This document shows, one piece after another, positions 6,591-13,937 of a DNA stretch of 34,631 nucleotides. The position numbers and the translations under genes are program-made. Every line of letters begins with the position of its first letter. Position 1 is the first letter of the stretch. Source of the stretch: Acetivibrio ethanolgignens (lineage in GTDB: Bacteria; Bacillota; Clostridia; Lachnospirales; Lachnospiraceae). The notes beneath the pieces are model-generated. The model made no database searches. It was not told the DNA's origin and saw only the letters and a list, made by a program, of their open reading frames with translations. Where the stretch lies: positions 1 through 34,631 of the forward strand of contig NZ_LNAM01000155.1 in the NCBI RefSeq assembly GCF_001461035.1, written 5' to 3'.

Positions 6591-7009
6591 AATGAATTCA
6601 GAGACTTCGTCCGAGTAAAAACCGAGAATTTTAAAAAATCGTTTCTAAAAAATGTTTCCTGTCTCTTTCACGGGAGAACCACCCAAGGGGACTGTATATC
6701 AGATGAAAACAAGCCGCAAACTTTTTAGCCGCTCTAGACAGGCTTTTTTATAAAGTCCCGATAAAACCGCAGTAATTGCAACTCGGTATGTTCTATAAAA
6801 GAAGGATAGAACATACCGAGTTGCAATTACTGCGGTTAGGTTTTACTCAAAAGCCTGTAAGAGCGGCACAAAAGTTTGCGAAGTTTGTGTTCACTCTGAT
6901 GTACAGTCCCCTTGGGTTGTCCTACCGTTGAAAAGACAGGAATCAAAACATCTTTAGAAACGATTTTCCTAAAATTTCGGTTTTTGCGAGCGAAAGCGAT
7001 GAATTCATT
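6591..7009. repeat. 419-bp imperfect palindrome with perfect 32-bp core arms
   Basis: Positions 6765-6796 and 6806-6837 are perfect inverted repeats of 32 bp around a 9-nt loop (AAAAGAAGG). The inverted similarity continues, diverged, to both ends: ATGAATTCA at 6592-6600 matches TGAATTCAT at 7000-7008. The shared blocks CCCAAGGGGACTGTA, AATCGTTTCTAAA and GCCGCTCT occur in each arm. Each arm is about 205 bp and roughly three quarters identical to the other. The 652-base gap between apt and the lipoprotein gene holds only this structure. A small open frame in the right arm is not credible as a gene. It could be two inverted copies of a miniature element or a large hairpin RNA. Confidence 0.85.
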
Positions 7010-7063
7010 TTCAAAACAAGTTGGCAAAGGGGCCTGCGGAGTAAAATGCGGGAACTCAAAATA

Positions 7064-8107
7064 TTAGTTTGGTCTGCAGTTTGCACATGGCTCATAGCCT
7101 TCGTTAAGTGCCTCTACAGCTGCTTTAAAGTATATTCTGTTATGCTCCTTTGGCAGACCGCTACAGTCAGAGCGGTGGAATTTTTTCGTATTTTTATTAC
7201 CAATGAAGGGAAGGCAGGTGTCCTGGCTGCTGGAAGTATGCTCTTCAAATTGGGTATCTGGCTGTGTATTAAAGGTTAGATCCTTGCCATTACTTTCAAT
7301 CAGAATAGAACCCTGGGTGTCGGTACGGAAAATGGAGATTCCCCGTGCTGAAAGGCTTGCCAGGACCTCGCGGTGAGGATGCCCGTAAGGATTGCCTCGG
7401 CCTACGCTAATAACGGCATAGGATGGGCTCACAGCCTCTAAAAAGTCCTCAGAATTAGAGGTACTGCTGCCATGGTGGCCGGTAAGATAAACATCGCTGT
7501 TTAAGGTAAGGCCGGTACGGAGCATTTCCTCTTCACTGTTTATACCGGCATCCCCCGTTAGTAAGAAACTGGTGGAGCCGCATACAAGACGAAGAGCGAT
7601 GGAATAGTCATTTTCATCAGAATATCCGGTACTGTTTGGTGCTAGAATCGTAAAATTACAGCTTCCCAGAGAATAGGTATCACCGGAGGCGGGATGCACA
7701 GAGGTGAGACCAAGCTCCTTTTGGGTTTTGAGATAAGAAGAGAAAAGCTTGGTATCTGTAGTGTAATCCGGGCCTAGTAAAAGGTCTGTGGGAAAAACCT
7801 TAATGGCACCCAGGATACCGCTTAGGTGGTCAGCATCGTAATGTGTAGAGATGACATAGTCCAGCTTTTTGACACCCTGCTCCTTTAGATAGCTGATTAC
7901 CTTAGAGGAGTGGGAACCGTCACCACCATCAACGAGCATATAGTGGCCGTCAGATTCAGCAAGGACAGCATTCCCTTGTCCGACACTGATAAAATGAACC
8001 CGTAGAGAGCCTTTGGCTGCAGGCTCTGCAGCTATTTCAGAAAAGCAACCGGTAAGCAGACAGCAAAATGCAAATATAATTAAATATAGCGTTTTTTTAA
8101 AATTCAT
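7064..8107 (-). CDS. lipoprotein metallo-beta-lactamase-fold hydrolase (ComEC C-terminal-like)
   Basis: A 347-residue exported lipoprotein. A hydrophobic signal ends in the lipobox LLTGC with Cys21 as lipidation site, so it should sit on the outer face of the membrane. The central domain resembles the C-terminal metallo-beta-lactamase part of the competence protein ComEC. It has HFISVGQGNAVL, the metal-binding STHYDADHLSG, LTGDAG, and LTGHHGSSTSNSEDF. The last 45 residues form a separate small domain (FIGNKNTKKFHRSDC with later CANC) of the kind also found beside thermonucleases; its Cys and His residues suggest metal or nucleic-acid binding. GGAGG lies about 8 bases before the ATG. An extracellular nuclease or phosphodiesterase role is inferred only. 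It has no DNA-uptake channel domain, unlike ComEC. Confidence 0.85.
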   Translation of the reverse strand: MNFKKTLYLIIFAFCCLLTGCFSEIAAEPAAKGSLRVHFISVGQGNAVLAESDGHYMLVDGGDGSHSSKVISYLKEQGVKKLDYVISTHYDADHLSGILGAIKVFPTDLLLGPDYTTDTKLFSSYLKTQKELGLTSVHPASGDTYSLGSCNFTILAPNSTGYSDENDYSIALRLVCGSTSFLLTGDAGINSEEEMLRTGLTLNSDVYLTGHHGSSTSNSEDFLEAVSPSYAVISVGRGNPYGHPHREVLASLSARGISIFRTDTQGSILIESNGKDLTFNTQPDTQFEEHTSSSQDTCLPFIGNKNTKKFHRSDCSGLPKEHNRIYFKAAVEALNEGYEPCANCRPN

Positions 8108-8193
8108 GTAAAAACCTCCAAATTGTTACAGTGTGAAACAGATTGGGAAAAATCAGTTCTGTATTTTTGACAGGACAATGGAAATGGGAGAAT

Positions 8194-8221
8194 AAAAAAG
8201 CTGCCAGATGGCAGCTTTTTT
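8194..8221. terminator. bidirectional terminator
   Basis: AAAAAAGCTGCC (8194-8205) and GGCAGCTTTTTT (8210-8221) form a perfect 12-bp stem with loop AGAT. It lies downstream of the HPr-like gene on the minus strand and separates it from the lipoprotein gene. Confidence 0.85.
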
Positions 8222-8248
8222 ATTCCGATAGGAAAGTTCGCCCTATTG
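8220..8248 (+). repeat. dispersed GATAGGAAAGT repeat, copy 1
   Basis: TTATTCCGATAGGAAAGTTC starts at 8220 and abuts the terminator T-run. CGATAGG (8226-8232) can pair with CCTATTG (8242-8248) through one wobble, so this copy keeps the palindromic form. Confidence 0.7.
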
Positions 8249-8261
8249 ATTTTAATAGAGA

Positions 8262-8486
8262 TTATGCTACAGAATATTTTTGCAGGACGCGTTCGAAATG
8301 CTGATCGTATCCCAGGCAGCATACAGATAAGGATTTGTTTAAATCCATGCTGAGAACTCCAAGGAGAGATTTCGCGTCAACGATAAATCGGTTATAAAAA
8401 ATGTCAATATCGAAGTCACATTTAGATGCAGCACAGACAAAATCCTTTACTTCTTCCGGATTGTTTAATTTGATTTTTGCATTCAT
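8262..8486 (-). CDS. HPr-like domain protein lacking the catalytic His (Crh-like)
   Basis: A 74-residue protein matching the HPr fold. The middle holds DAKSLLGVLSMDL, which aligns with the regulatory-serine segment of HPr (KSIMGVMSLG); Ser40 sits at the HPr Ser46 position. The HARP motif with the phosphorylatable His is absent: the region reads NNPEEVKDFVCAAS. It therefore cannot carry phosphate from enzyme I. Bacillus subtilis Crh is a known HPr homologue of this type, with the Ser but not the His, acting with CcpA. A regulatory role is inferred. The start is supported by AAGGAAG about 9 bases before the ATG. It lies downstream of tRNA-Trp behind that gene's terminator and ends before a bidirectional terminator. 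Confidence 0.75.
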   Translation of the reverse strand: MNAKIKLNNPEEVKDFVCAASKCDFDIDIFYNRFIVDAKSLLGVLSMDLNKSLSVCCLGYDQHFERVLQKYSVA

Positions 8487-8513
8487 GACTTTACACTTCC
8501 TTTATAAAAATAA

Positions 8514-8535
8514 CCGCTGCACCTTTGTGCAACGG
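8514..8535 (-). terminator. tRNA-Trp terminator
   Basis: On the minus strand CCGTTGCAC and GTGCAGCGG form a 9-bp stem (one wobble) with loop AAAG, followed by TTATTTTT. Confidence 0.75.
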
Positions 8536-8540
8536 TTGAA

Positions 8541-8611
8541 CAGGGGATGAGAGAATCGAACTCCCGCTAAAGGTTTTGGAGACCCTTGTCATACCATTTG
8601 ACCAATCCCCT
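8541..8611 (-). tRNA. tRNA-Trp (anticodon CCA)
   Basis: A complete cloverleaf on the minus strand. The acceptor stem is AGGGGAT/ATCCCCT with discriminator G. The D arm closes with GTC/GAC. The anticodon stem AGGGT/ACCTT encloses loop CTCCAAA, so the anticodon is CCA. The T arm is GGGAG-TTCGATT-CTCTC. The terminal CCA is not encoded. It has a strong promoter and its own terminator. Confidence 0.95.
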
Positions 8612-8639
8612 AAAAGTCCTTTGAAAGGACTGCTGTTCT

Positions 8640-8668
8640 ATTATATTACGTTAGTTTCCAAAAGTCAA
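8640..8668 (-). promoter_or_regulatory. tRNA-Trp promoter
   Basis: TTGACT (8663-8668), a 17-bp spacer and consensus TATAAT (8640-8645) on the minus strand, about 30 bp ahead of the tRNA. The leader contains the small inverted repeat AGTCCTTTGAAAGGACT. Confidence 0.85.
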
Positions 8669-8709
8669 CTATTTTTTTAGAGAAAATTCGCTGAGAACAA
8701 AAAATTTAG

Positions 8710-8738
8710 TTGAAAAAAATGTCCAAAGGCGGTATACT
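8710..8738 (+). promoter_or_regulatory. tgt promoter
   Basis: TTGAAA (8710-8715), a 17-bp spacer and TATACT (8733-8738), 39 bp upstream of the tgt start. Confidence 0.7.
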
Positions 8739-8776
8739 TGACATATTGGCTATTGAAAGAAATGAAAGGGATTTTT

Positions 8777-9910
8777 ATGTATAAGTTATTATGTAAGGAT
8801 GGAGACGCAAAGCGTGGAGAATTTGTGACAGTGCATGGCACGATACAGACACCAGTCTTTATGAATGTCGGAACAGCAGCTGCGATTAAGGGTGCAGTAT
8901 CTACGATGGATTTACAGCAGCTAAAGACACAGGTTGAGCTGTCCAATACCTACCATTTGCATGTACGGCCTGGTGACAGGGTAGTAAAGCAGCTGGGCGG
9001 TCTTCATAAGTTTATGGTATGGGATAAGCCTATCCTTACGGATTCTGGCGGTTTTCAGGTGTTTTCCCTGGCGGGACTTCGTAAGATTAAGGAAGAGGGC
9101 GTATACTTCAACTCCCATATAGACGGAAGAAAAATTTTCATGGGGCCGGAGGAAAGCATGCAGATACAGTCTAATCTGGCTTCTACGATTGCCATGGCCT
9201 TTGATGAGTGTCCGCCACATCCGGCGACCAGAGAATATATGCACAATTCGGTAGACCGGACGACCCGGTGGCTGAGACGATGCCAGATAGAGATGAAGAG
9301 GCTTAATTCCCTGGAGGATACGATTAATAAAAAACAGATGCTTTTTGGTATTAATCAGGGAGGCACCTTTGAAGATATCCGTATTGAGCATGCAAAGCGG
9401 ATTTCGGATATGAACCTGGATGGTTATGCTTTAGGAGGTCTGGCGGTTGGTGAATCCCATGAGGAGATGTACCATATTATTGAGAAAACTGTGCCATATC
9501 TGCCCCTTGAAAAACCGACATACCTGATGGGGGTTGGGACACCGGCTAATATTTTAGAGGCTGTGGAACGCGGCGTTGATTTTTTTGACTGCGTATATCC
9601 TGCCCGGAATGGACGGCATGGACATGCCTATACAAATCATGGCAAAATGAACCTTATGAATGCACGATATGAGCTGGATGACCGGCCGATTGAGGAGGGC
9701 TGCCAATGCCCTGCCTGCCGCACTTATTCAAGGGCTTATATCCGGCATTTGTTAAAAGCGAAGGAAATGCTTGGACTTCGGCTTCTGGTTATGCATAACC
9801 TGTATTTCTACAATACGATGATGGGAGAGATACGGGAAGCGATTGAACAGGGCCGGTTTAAAGAATACAAGAAAAATAAGCTCGCTGGATTTGCAGAGGG
9901 CGACAATTAA
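8777..9910 (+). CDS. tgt: queuine tRNA-guanine transglycosylase
   Basis: Exchanges guanine 34 of GUN-anticodon tRNAs for the queuosine precursor preQ1, in the cytoplasm. The 377-residue length is typical. Start ATG 8777 is preferred because GAAAGGGA lies 6 bases before it and MYKLLCKDGDAKRGEF matches the family start; an earlier ATG at 8738 overlaps the promoter. Visible motifs are the catalytic TDSGGFQVFSL, the substrate-loop GINQGG and GYALGGLAVGE, the nucleophile region FFDCVYPARNGRHG, and the zinc site CQCPAC with a later His in VMHNLYFYN. yajC follows by 21 bp and the two are probably one transcript, a common pairing. Confidence 0.97.
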   Translation: MYKLLCKDGDAKRGEFVTVHGTIQTPVFMNVGTAAAIKGAVSTMDLQQLKTQVELSNTYHLHVRPGDRVVKQLGGLHKFMVWDKPILTDSGGFQVFSLAGLRKIKEEGVYFNSHIDGRKIFMGPEESMQIQSNLASTIAMAFDECPPHPATREYMHNSVDRTTRWLRRCQIEMKRLNSLEDTINKKQMLFGINQGGTFEDIRIEHAKRISDMNLDGYALGGLAVGESHEEMYHIIEKTVPYLPLEKPTYLMGVGTPANILEAVERGVDFFDCVYPARNGRHGHAYTNHGKMNLMNARYELDDRPIEEGCQCPACRTYSRAYIRHLLKAKEMLGLRLLVMHNLYFYNTMMGEIREAIEQGRFKEYKKNKLAGFAEGDN

Positions 9911-9931
9911 TAATTACAGGAGGAAATCAAA

Positions 9932-10255
9932 ATGAATTTAGCACCAGTGTTTGCAGCAAATGGGATGGCAGGAACTTTAGGACTTGTACTTTACATGGGC
10001 GTAATTATTGGAATTTTTTATTTTCTTTTAATTCGTCCACAGAAAAAGCAGCAGAAGGCTCACGAAGCACTTTTAATGACAATTGCTGCAGGTGACAGCG
10101 TACTGACAAGCAGCGGCTTCTATGGCGTTATTATTGATGTTATGGAAGAGGTTGTTATCGTTGAGTTTGGCAACAATAAAAACTGCCGTATTCCTATGAA
10201 GAAGGATGCTATCGTTGAGGTTGAGAAGGCTGGCGGAGCAACAACTGAAGAGTAA
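9932..10255 (+). CDS. yajC: preprotein translocase accessory subunit YajC
   Basis: A 107-residue small membrane protein that accompanies SecDF in the Sec translocase. One transmembrane helix (LGLVLYMGVIIGIFYFLLI) is followed directly by the diagnostic RPQKKQQKAHEALL, then a cytoplasmic domain with the YajC pattern (GDSVLTSSGFYGVI, then VVIVEFGNNKNCRIPMKKDAI). AGGAGG precedes the ATG. It is the last gene of the tgt transcript and is followed at once by a terminator. Confidence 0.95.
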   Translation: MNLAPVFAANGMAGTLGLVLYMGVIIGIFYFLLIRPQKKQQKAHEALLMTIAAGDSVLTSSGFYGVIIDVMEEVVIVEFGNNKNCRIPMKKDAIVEVEKAGGATTEE

Positions 10256-10261
10256 GACAAT

Positions 10262-10291
10262 AAAAGGCACAGGATTTCCTGTGCCTTTTTT
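10262..10291 (+). terminator. tgt-yajC terminator
   Basis: AAAGGCACAGG and CCTGTGCCTTT form an 11-bp stem with loop ATTT and a run of T to 10291. The A-rich left arm also allows use by the convergent minus-strand gene. Confidence 0.9.
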
Positions 10292-10326
10292 CAAAATGAA
10301 AGAAATGAGTGTGGAAGGAGCAATGA

Positions 10327-11178
10327 TTATTTGATTCCAAGCTCCTCAAGGAGGTTGAATGGAATTTTAAGATTTCCCTTCCCGCGGCCAAGCATAATAT
10401 CTGGTTTGTTGGCACCGTGGAAATCAGAACCGCCGGAAATCAAAAGTCCATTTTGACGGGCTAACTGTTTTACAAAGGTCTCATCCTGATGGCTGTTGCA
10501 GGTATATATAGCTTCCAGCCCCTTAAGACCAGTCTCTTTAAGCCGGAGAACGAGCCGCTTCAGCTCGCCCTCCTCCAGATGATACAAAAGGGGATGGGCT
10601 AATACCGGAATACCACCTGCATGAAGAATTAAAGAAATAATTTCCTCCGGGGACATATAATTCCGGCTTACATAATAAGGACTTTTGTTGTGAAGATATT
10701 TTTTAAAAGCATCATTATTATCGGAAGCATAGCCTTTTTGCACCAGATATTTTGCAAAATGAGCTCTGGTAATAATGGCCTTTGGGTCGATGGCCTGTAC
10801 AGCTTCATAGGTAATATCAAGTCCGGCGGCCGCCAGATTTTCTGCCATTTTCATATTGCGGGAATCCCGTTCCTTTTCTGCCCCTTCCAGGGCATCTACC
10901 AGGACAGTGTCATTGTAATTTACATTAAGACCAAGTATATGGATATCTGAGCCTTTGAAGGCGGCGGATATTTCAACACCTGGAATAACATGGATATCAA
11001 AGCCCTGGCTGCGAAGCTGGGAAGCAGCAGTAAGAGCCTCAGGAATACCCCGGACTGTATCATGGTCAGTCAGGGCAAAGGCGGACAATCCCTCTTCTAA
11101 TGCCAGATGTACCAGCTCCGTTGGGGTAACTGTACCATCAGAAATTGTGGAGTGAACATGTAAGTCGATATATTTCAT
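10327..11178 (-). CDS. PHP-domain phosphoesterase (RNase AM/TrpH type)
   Basis: A 283-residue metal-dependent phosphoesterase. The four PHP motifs are visible: YIDLHVHSTISDGTVTP at the N-terminus, FALTDHDTVRGI near residue 40, an internal ITRAHFA and PVLAHPLLY, and SGGSDFHGANKPDI near the C-terminus. Close relatives hydrolyse 3',5'-nucleoside bisphosphates and trim RNA 5' ends (E. coli YciV). The start at 11178 is chosen over a longer frame because GAAGGA lies close upstream and the PHP domain begins at once. It is transcribed alone, divergent from the small unknown gene. Confidence 0.88.
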   Translation of the reverse strand: MKYIDLHVHSTISDGTVTPTELVHLALEEGLSAFALTDHDTVRGIPEALTAASQLRSQGFDIHVIPGVEISAAFKGSDIHILGLNVNYNDTVLVDALEGAEKERDSRNMKMAENLAAAGLDITYEAVQAIDPKAIITRAHFAKYLVQKGYASDNNDAFKKYLHNKSPYYVSRNYMSPEEIISLILHAGGIPVLAHPLLYHLEEGELKRLVLRLKETGLKGLEAIYTCNSHQDETFVKQLARQNGLLISGGSDFHGANKPDIMLGRGKGNLKIPFNLLEELGIK

Positions 11179-11236
11179 AAAAGTCCTTCTTTCGTCATTT
11201 TTTTTATATTTATTGTACCACAAAAGGAAAAAATAT

Positions 11237-11244
11237 GGTATACT
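11237..11244 (+). promoter_or_regulatory. extended -10 promoter
   Basis: TGGTATACT gives a TGn-extended -10 (TATACT at 11239-11244) with no good -35. It lies 33 bp before the small gene and its glycosyltransferase neighbour. Confidence 0.45.
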
Positions 11245-11276
11245 GATAAATATCTTAAACAATGGAGTGGTGCAGA

Positions 11277-11528
11277 ATGGAAAAGTATACAGTTGAAGAA
11301 TATAAGGAATTAGTAGAGCTGGGAATAAAATATAAGGAGCTTAAGGAACATAAGCGGCTGCTTGTACTTCCATGTCCTTTGGAAACCATGGTATACCAGG
11401 TAGTGCCACAGGAGAATGGTAAGGGAAAAAAGGTGATGCCATGCCTGTTCACTCTGGAGCTTCTGGATGAATATGGAAAAACTGTGTTTGGAACAGAGCC
11501 AGAGGCGATTGTAGCGTCTGTTTCCTAG
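11277..11528 (+). CDS. small conserved-looking protein of unknown function (83 aa)
   Basis: I do not recognise the family. The protein begins MEKYTVEEYKELVELGIKYK, a charged amphipathic helix, followed by KEHKRLLVLPCPLETMVYQV, a Lys/Gly-rich turn (PQENGKGKKVMPC), and an acidic C-terminal part (FTLELLDEYGKTVFGTEPEA). The LPCPLETMVYQV part resembles the short cytoplasmic proteins common in Firmicutes phages and ICEs, but no function follows from this. Start ATG 11277 is preferred over ATG 11262 because GGAGTGG is correctly spaced. The glycosyltransferase begins 25 bp later, so the two are likely co-transcribed. Confidence 0.6.
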   Translation: MEKYTVEEYKELVELGIKYKELKEHKRLLVLPCPLETMVYQVVPQENGKGKKVMPCLFTLELLDEYGKTVFGTEPEAIVASVS

Positions 11529-11553
11529 AATGAGAATGTAGGGAGTGAGAGGA

Positions 11554-12750
11554 TTGAATATAGGGTTATTTACGGAGACTTACTACCCGGAGATTAATGG
11601 GGTAGCGAACTCGGTATATATGCTGAAAAATGAACTGGAAAGGGCAGGACATAATGTATATGTGTTTACTACGACGACTCCGGGGGCACCGGAGCATGAA
11701 TATAATGTCTTTAGGGTTCCATCTCTTCCGTGTATTTTGATATCTGAGCGACGGGTTGGAATGTTTTATCAGCTGAAGCTGGCTCATATTATACGCCGTC
11801 TGGATTTGGATATCATACATACTCATACGGAGTTTTCCCTGGGAGTATTTGGACGGATTATGGCAAGAGAGCTTAAGATACCAGTGGTACATACCTATCA
11901 TACCATTTATGAGGACTATACCCATTACGTTAATAAAATTCATCTGGCATCTGTGGATGAAAGAGCTAAAGCATTTGTGCGGATGTTTACAAAAATTTGC
12001 TGTAACACGGTAGAGCAGGTTGTAGTCCCTACGAAAAAGGTGGAGGAGCTTTTAATGTCCTACCGGGTAGTAAAGGATATTGAAATTATTCCTACGGGTG
12101 TAGACCTCAGTAAGTTTGATGAAAATAACTATACGAAGCAGGAGCTTCTGGAAAAGAGAAAAAGCTTTGGTATTTTGCCGGAGGAAAAGGTGATTCTTTA
12201 TCTTGGAAGAGTCTCTTCGGAGAAAAATATAGCAGAGCTTTTGGCAGCTATGCCAGAATACATGGAAAGACACACAGATGTGAAATTTTTGCTGGTAGGT
12301 GACGGACCAGAGCGGGAACGGCTGGAAAAGCAGGTTAGCAGTTATTCCTGTAAGGAGAGAATCCTGTTTGCCGGACAGCAGTCGTGGGACACTGTTCCTG
12401 CCTTTTATCAGCTGGCAGATGTGTTTGTCAGTGCATCTAACAGTGAAACTCAGGGACTTACCTATATCGAAGCTATGGCTTCAGGACTTCCCGTGGTAGC
12501 AAGAGAGGACCCATGTCTGGAGGATATTTTGATTCCTGGGGTAAATGGTTTTACCTTTACAAAGCAGGAGGAATTTTTAAAGGGTCTTGATAGCGTGCTT
12601 TATGAGGCTGTAGAGGAGAAGCAGTACGGCAGACAGGCAAGACAGATGGTTCAGAAGTATTCGACCTGTGCTTTTGCAGAGCGGATGGAAGAGACCTACC
12701 GGAAGCTTTCAAATTATCAGAGACAGGGAAGTGCACTTCCGATTGATTAG
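11554..12750 (+). CDS. GT4 glycosyltransferase, probable diacylglycerol glucosyltransferase
   Basis: A GT-B fold glycosyltransferase of about 398 residues, acting at the inner membrane face. The N-terminal domain reads IGLFTETYYPEINGVANSV, then DIIHTHTEFSLG and VHTYHTIYEDYTHYV. This matches the family of 1,2-diacylglycerol 3-glucosyltransferases and related glycolipid or mannosyl enzymes. The C-terminal donor-binding part holds GRVSSEKNI, LLVGDGPERERL and SNSETQGLTYIEAMASGLPVV, with the E-x7-E motif. No ATG is available. TTG 11554 gives MNIGLFTETY with GGGAG 8 bases upstream; GTG 11545 is the alternative. The acceptor cannot be fixed from sequence. Confidence 0.85.
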   Translation: MNIGLFTETYYPEINGVANSVYMLKNELERAGHNVYVFTTTTPGAPEHEYNVFRVPSLPCILISERRVGMFYQLKLAHIIRRLDLDIIHTHTEFSLGVFGRIMARELKIPVVHTYHTIYEDYTHYVNKIHLASVDERAKAFVRMFTKICCNTVEQVVVPTKKVEELLMSYRVVKDIEIIPTGVDLSKFDENNYTKQELLEKRKSFGILPEEKVILYLGRVSSEKNIAELLAAMPEYMERHTDVKFLLVGDGPERERLEKQVSSYSCKERILFAGQQSWDTVPAFYQLADVFVSASNSETQGLTYIEAMASGLPVVAREDPCLEDILIPGVNGFTFTKQEEFLKGLDSVLYEAVEEKQYGRQARQMVQKYSTCAFAERMEETYRKLSNYQRQGSALPID

Positions 12751-12786
12751 AAAAGAGGATAGAAATAACCTTTTTTTAAATATAGC

Positions 12787-12815
12787 TTGAAAGAAAAACT
12801 GTTTCGTTATAAAAT
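12787..12815 (+). promoter_or_regulatory. ptsH promoter
   Basis: TTGAAA (12787-12792), a 17-bp spacer and TAAAAT (12810-12815), 43 bp before the ptsH start. Confidence 0.7.
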
Positions 12816-12857
12816 AGATGGGTAAGACATGCATTGAGTAAAGAAAGGGAGGACATT

Positions 12858-13115
12858 ATGGTAAAGTTTGATTATGTAATTAAGGACGAGCTTGGACTTC
12901 ATGCAAGACCGGCAGGACTTCTGGTAAAAGAGGTAAAGAATTACAAGAGCAAGATTACAATGGAGAAGGATGGTAAGGCAGCAGATGCTTCCAGATTGAT
13001 TGCAATTATGGGTCTTGGAGCAAAATGCGGCAACACTCTTAAAATAACAGTAGAAGGTGAAGATGAGGCAGCAGCAGCAGATGCATTTAAGAACTTCCTG
13101 AGTGCAAATCTGTAA
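12858..13115 (+). CDS. ptsH: phosphocarrier protein HPr
   Basis: An 85-residue HPr, carrying phosphate from enzyme I to the sugar-specific IIA domains. The active site is ELGLHARPAGLL with His15. The position equal to Ser46 of Bacillus HPr, the HPr kinase target, is Arg46: an ungapped alignment places GKAADASRLIAIMGLG against GKTVNLKSIMGVMSLG. A Ser stands one place earlier. Start ATG 12858 follows GGGAGG by 6 bases; a TTG-started frame further upstream is not needed. It is monocistronic with its own promoter and terminator. ptsI is not in the window. Confidence 0.95.
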   Translation: MVKFDYVIKDELGLHARPAGLLVKEVKNYKSKITMEKDGKAADASRLIAIMGLGAKCGNTLKITVEGEDEAAAADAFKNFLSANL

Positions 13116-13132
13116 AAGAGATAGGAAGAAAG

Positions 13133-13165
13133 AGGAGTCTTTTTAGCGAAAGATTCCTTTTTTTT
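13133..13165 (+). terminator. ptsH terminator
   Basis: AGGAGTCTTT (13133-13142) pairs with AAAGATTCCT (13149-13158) through one wobble, followed by a T-run. Confidence 0.8.
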
Positions 13166-13256
13166 ATTTGCAACAAAATACCTGTGTTTTACAACAGACC
13201 ACGGCATTTAATTAGACTATGCTATAAAATTAGATTAAAGGAGTGAAGTACGGATT

Positions 13257-13937
13257 ATGAAAACAATATACATTGCAGATGATGAGGCGGATATTTGTGA
13301 TTTGATAAAATCCTTTTTAGAAAAGGAAGGCTTCTGTGTAACGACCTTTGAAACAGGAGATAGCCTTTTGGAGGCCTTTGAGAAGGAGCCGGCAGATTTA
13401 TTGATTATTGATGTTATGATGCCTGGAACCGATGGGCTGACGATTTGCTCTGCCATCAGAGAAAAATCATCGGTTCCCATTATTATGCTGACAGCCAGAG
13501 GCACGGATGCAGATTTTATTACCGGCTTTACCATGGGCTGTGATGATTATTTTACGAAACCATTTTCGCCGATCAAGCTTACGCTGCGGGTAAAGGCGAT
13601 GCTGAAAAGAATGAATGATAACCAGAACAGGGAGGGAATGAGCTTTGGAGATATTACGCTGTATCCAATGAAAAAGGCAGCCTATAGTAAAGGAGAGGAA
13701 CTGAAGCTTACCAATACGGAATATGGGCTGCTGCAATATATGGTTAATAATAAAGAGAGAGCAGTATCAAGGGATGAGCTTTTGCAGGCTGTCTGGGGAT
13801 ATGACAGCTTTGTGGAAACCAGAGCAACGGATGATACAATTAAAAGGCTTAGAAAAAAGCTGCTTTTAGCAAAAAGCACAGTTTTGATAGAAACTGTCTG
13901 GGGGTTTGGATTTAAGTTAAGGAAACAGGAATCATGA
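13257..13937 (+). CDS. OmpR/PhoB-type response regulator
   Basis: A 226-residue transcription factor. The receiver domain starts KTIYIADDEADICDLI, with the acidic pair in ADDEAD, the phospho-acceptor Asp in LLIIDVMMPGTDG near residue 50, Thr in IIMLTARG, and Lys in DYFTKPFSP. The C-terminal winged helix ends ETVWGFGFKLRKQ with TRATDDTIKRLRKKL as the recognition helix region. The histidine kinase gene overlaps its stop by four bases (ATGA), so the two are translationally coupled. The likely target is the secreted-protein gene downstream, but no operator could be identified. Confidence 0.94.
   Translation: MKTIYIADDEADICDLIKSFLEKEGFCVTTFETGDSLLEAFEKEPADLLIIDVMMPGTDGLTICSAIREKSSVPIIMLTARGTDADFITGFTMGCDDYFTKPFSPIKLTLRVKAMLKRMNDNQNREGMSFGDITLYPMKKAAYSKGEELKLTNTEYGLLQYMVNNKERAVSRDELLQAVWGYDSFVETRATDDTIKRLRKKLLLAKSTVLIETVWGFGFKLRKQES

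Noticed and set aside
6836-7027. 63-codon minus-strand open frame in the right arm of the large palindrome
   Set aside because: It has no ribosome binding site, its frame is not clearly kept in the matching left arm, and the arm is explained by the inverted repeat.
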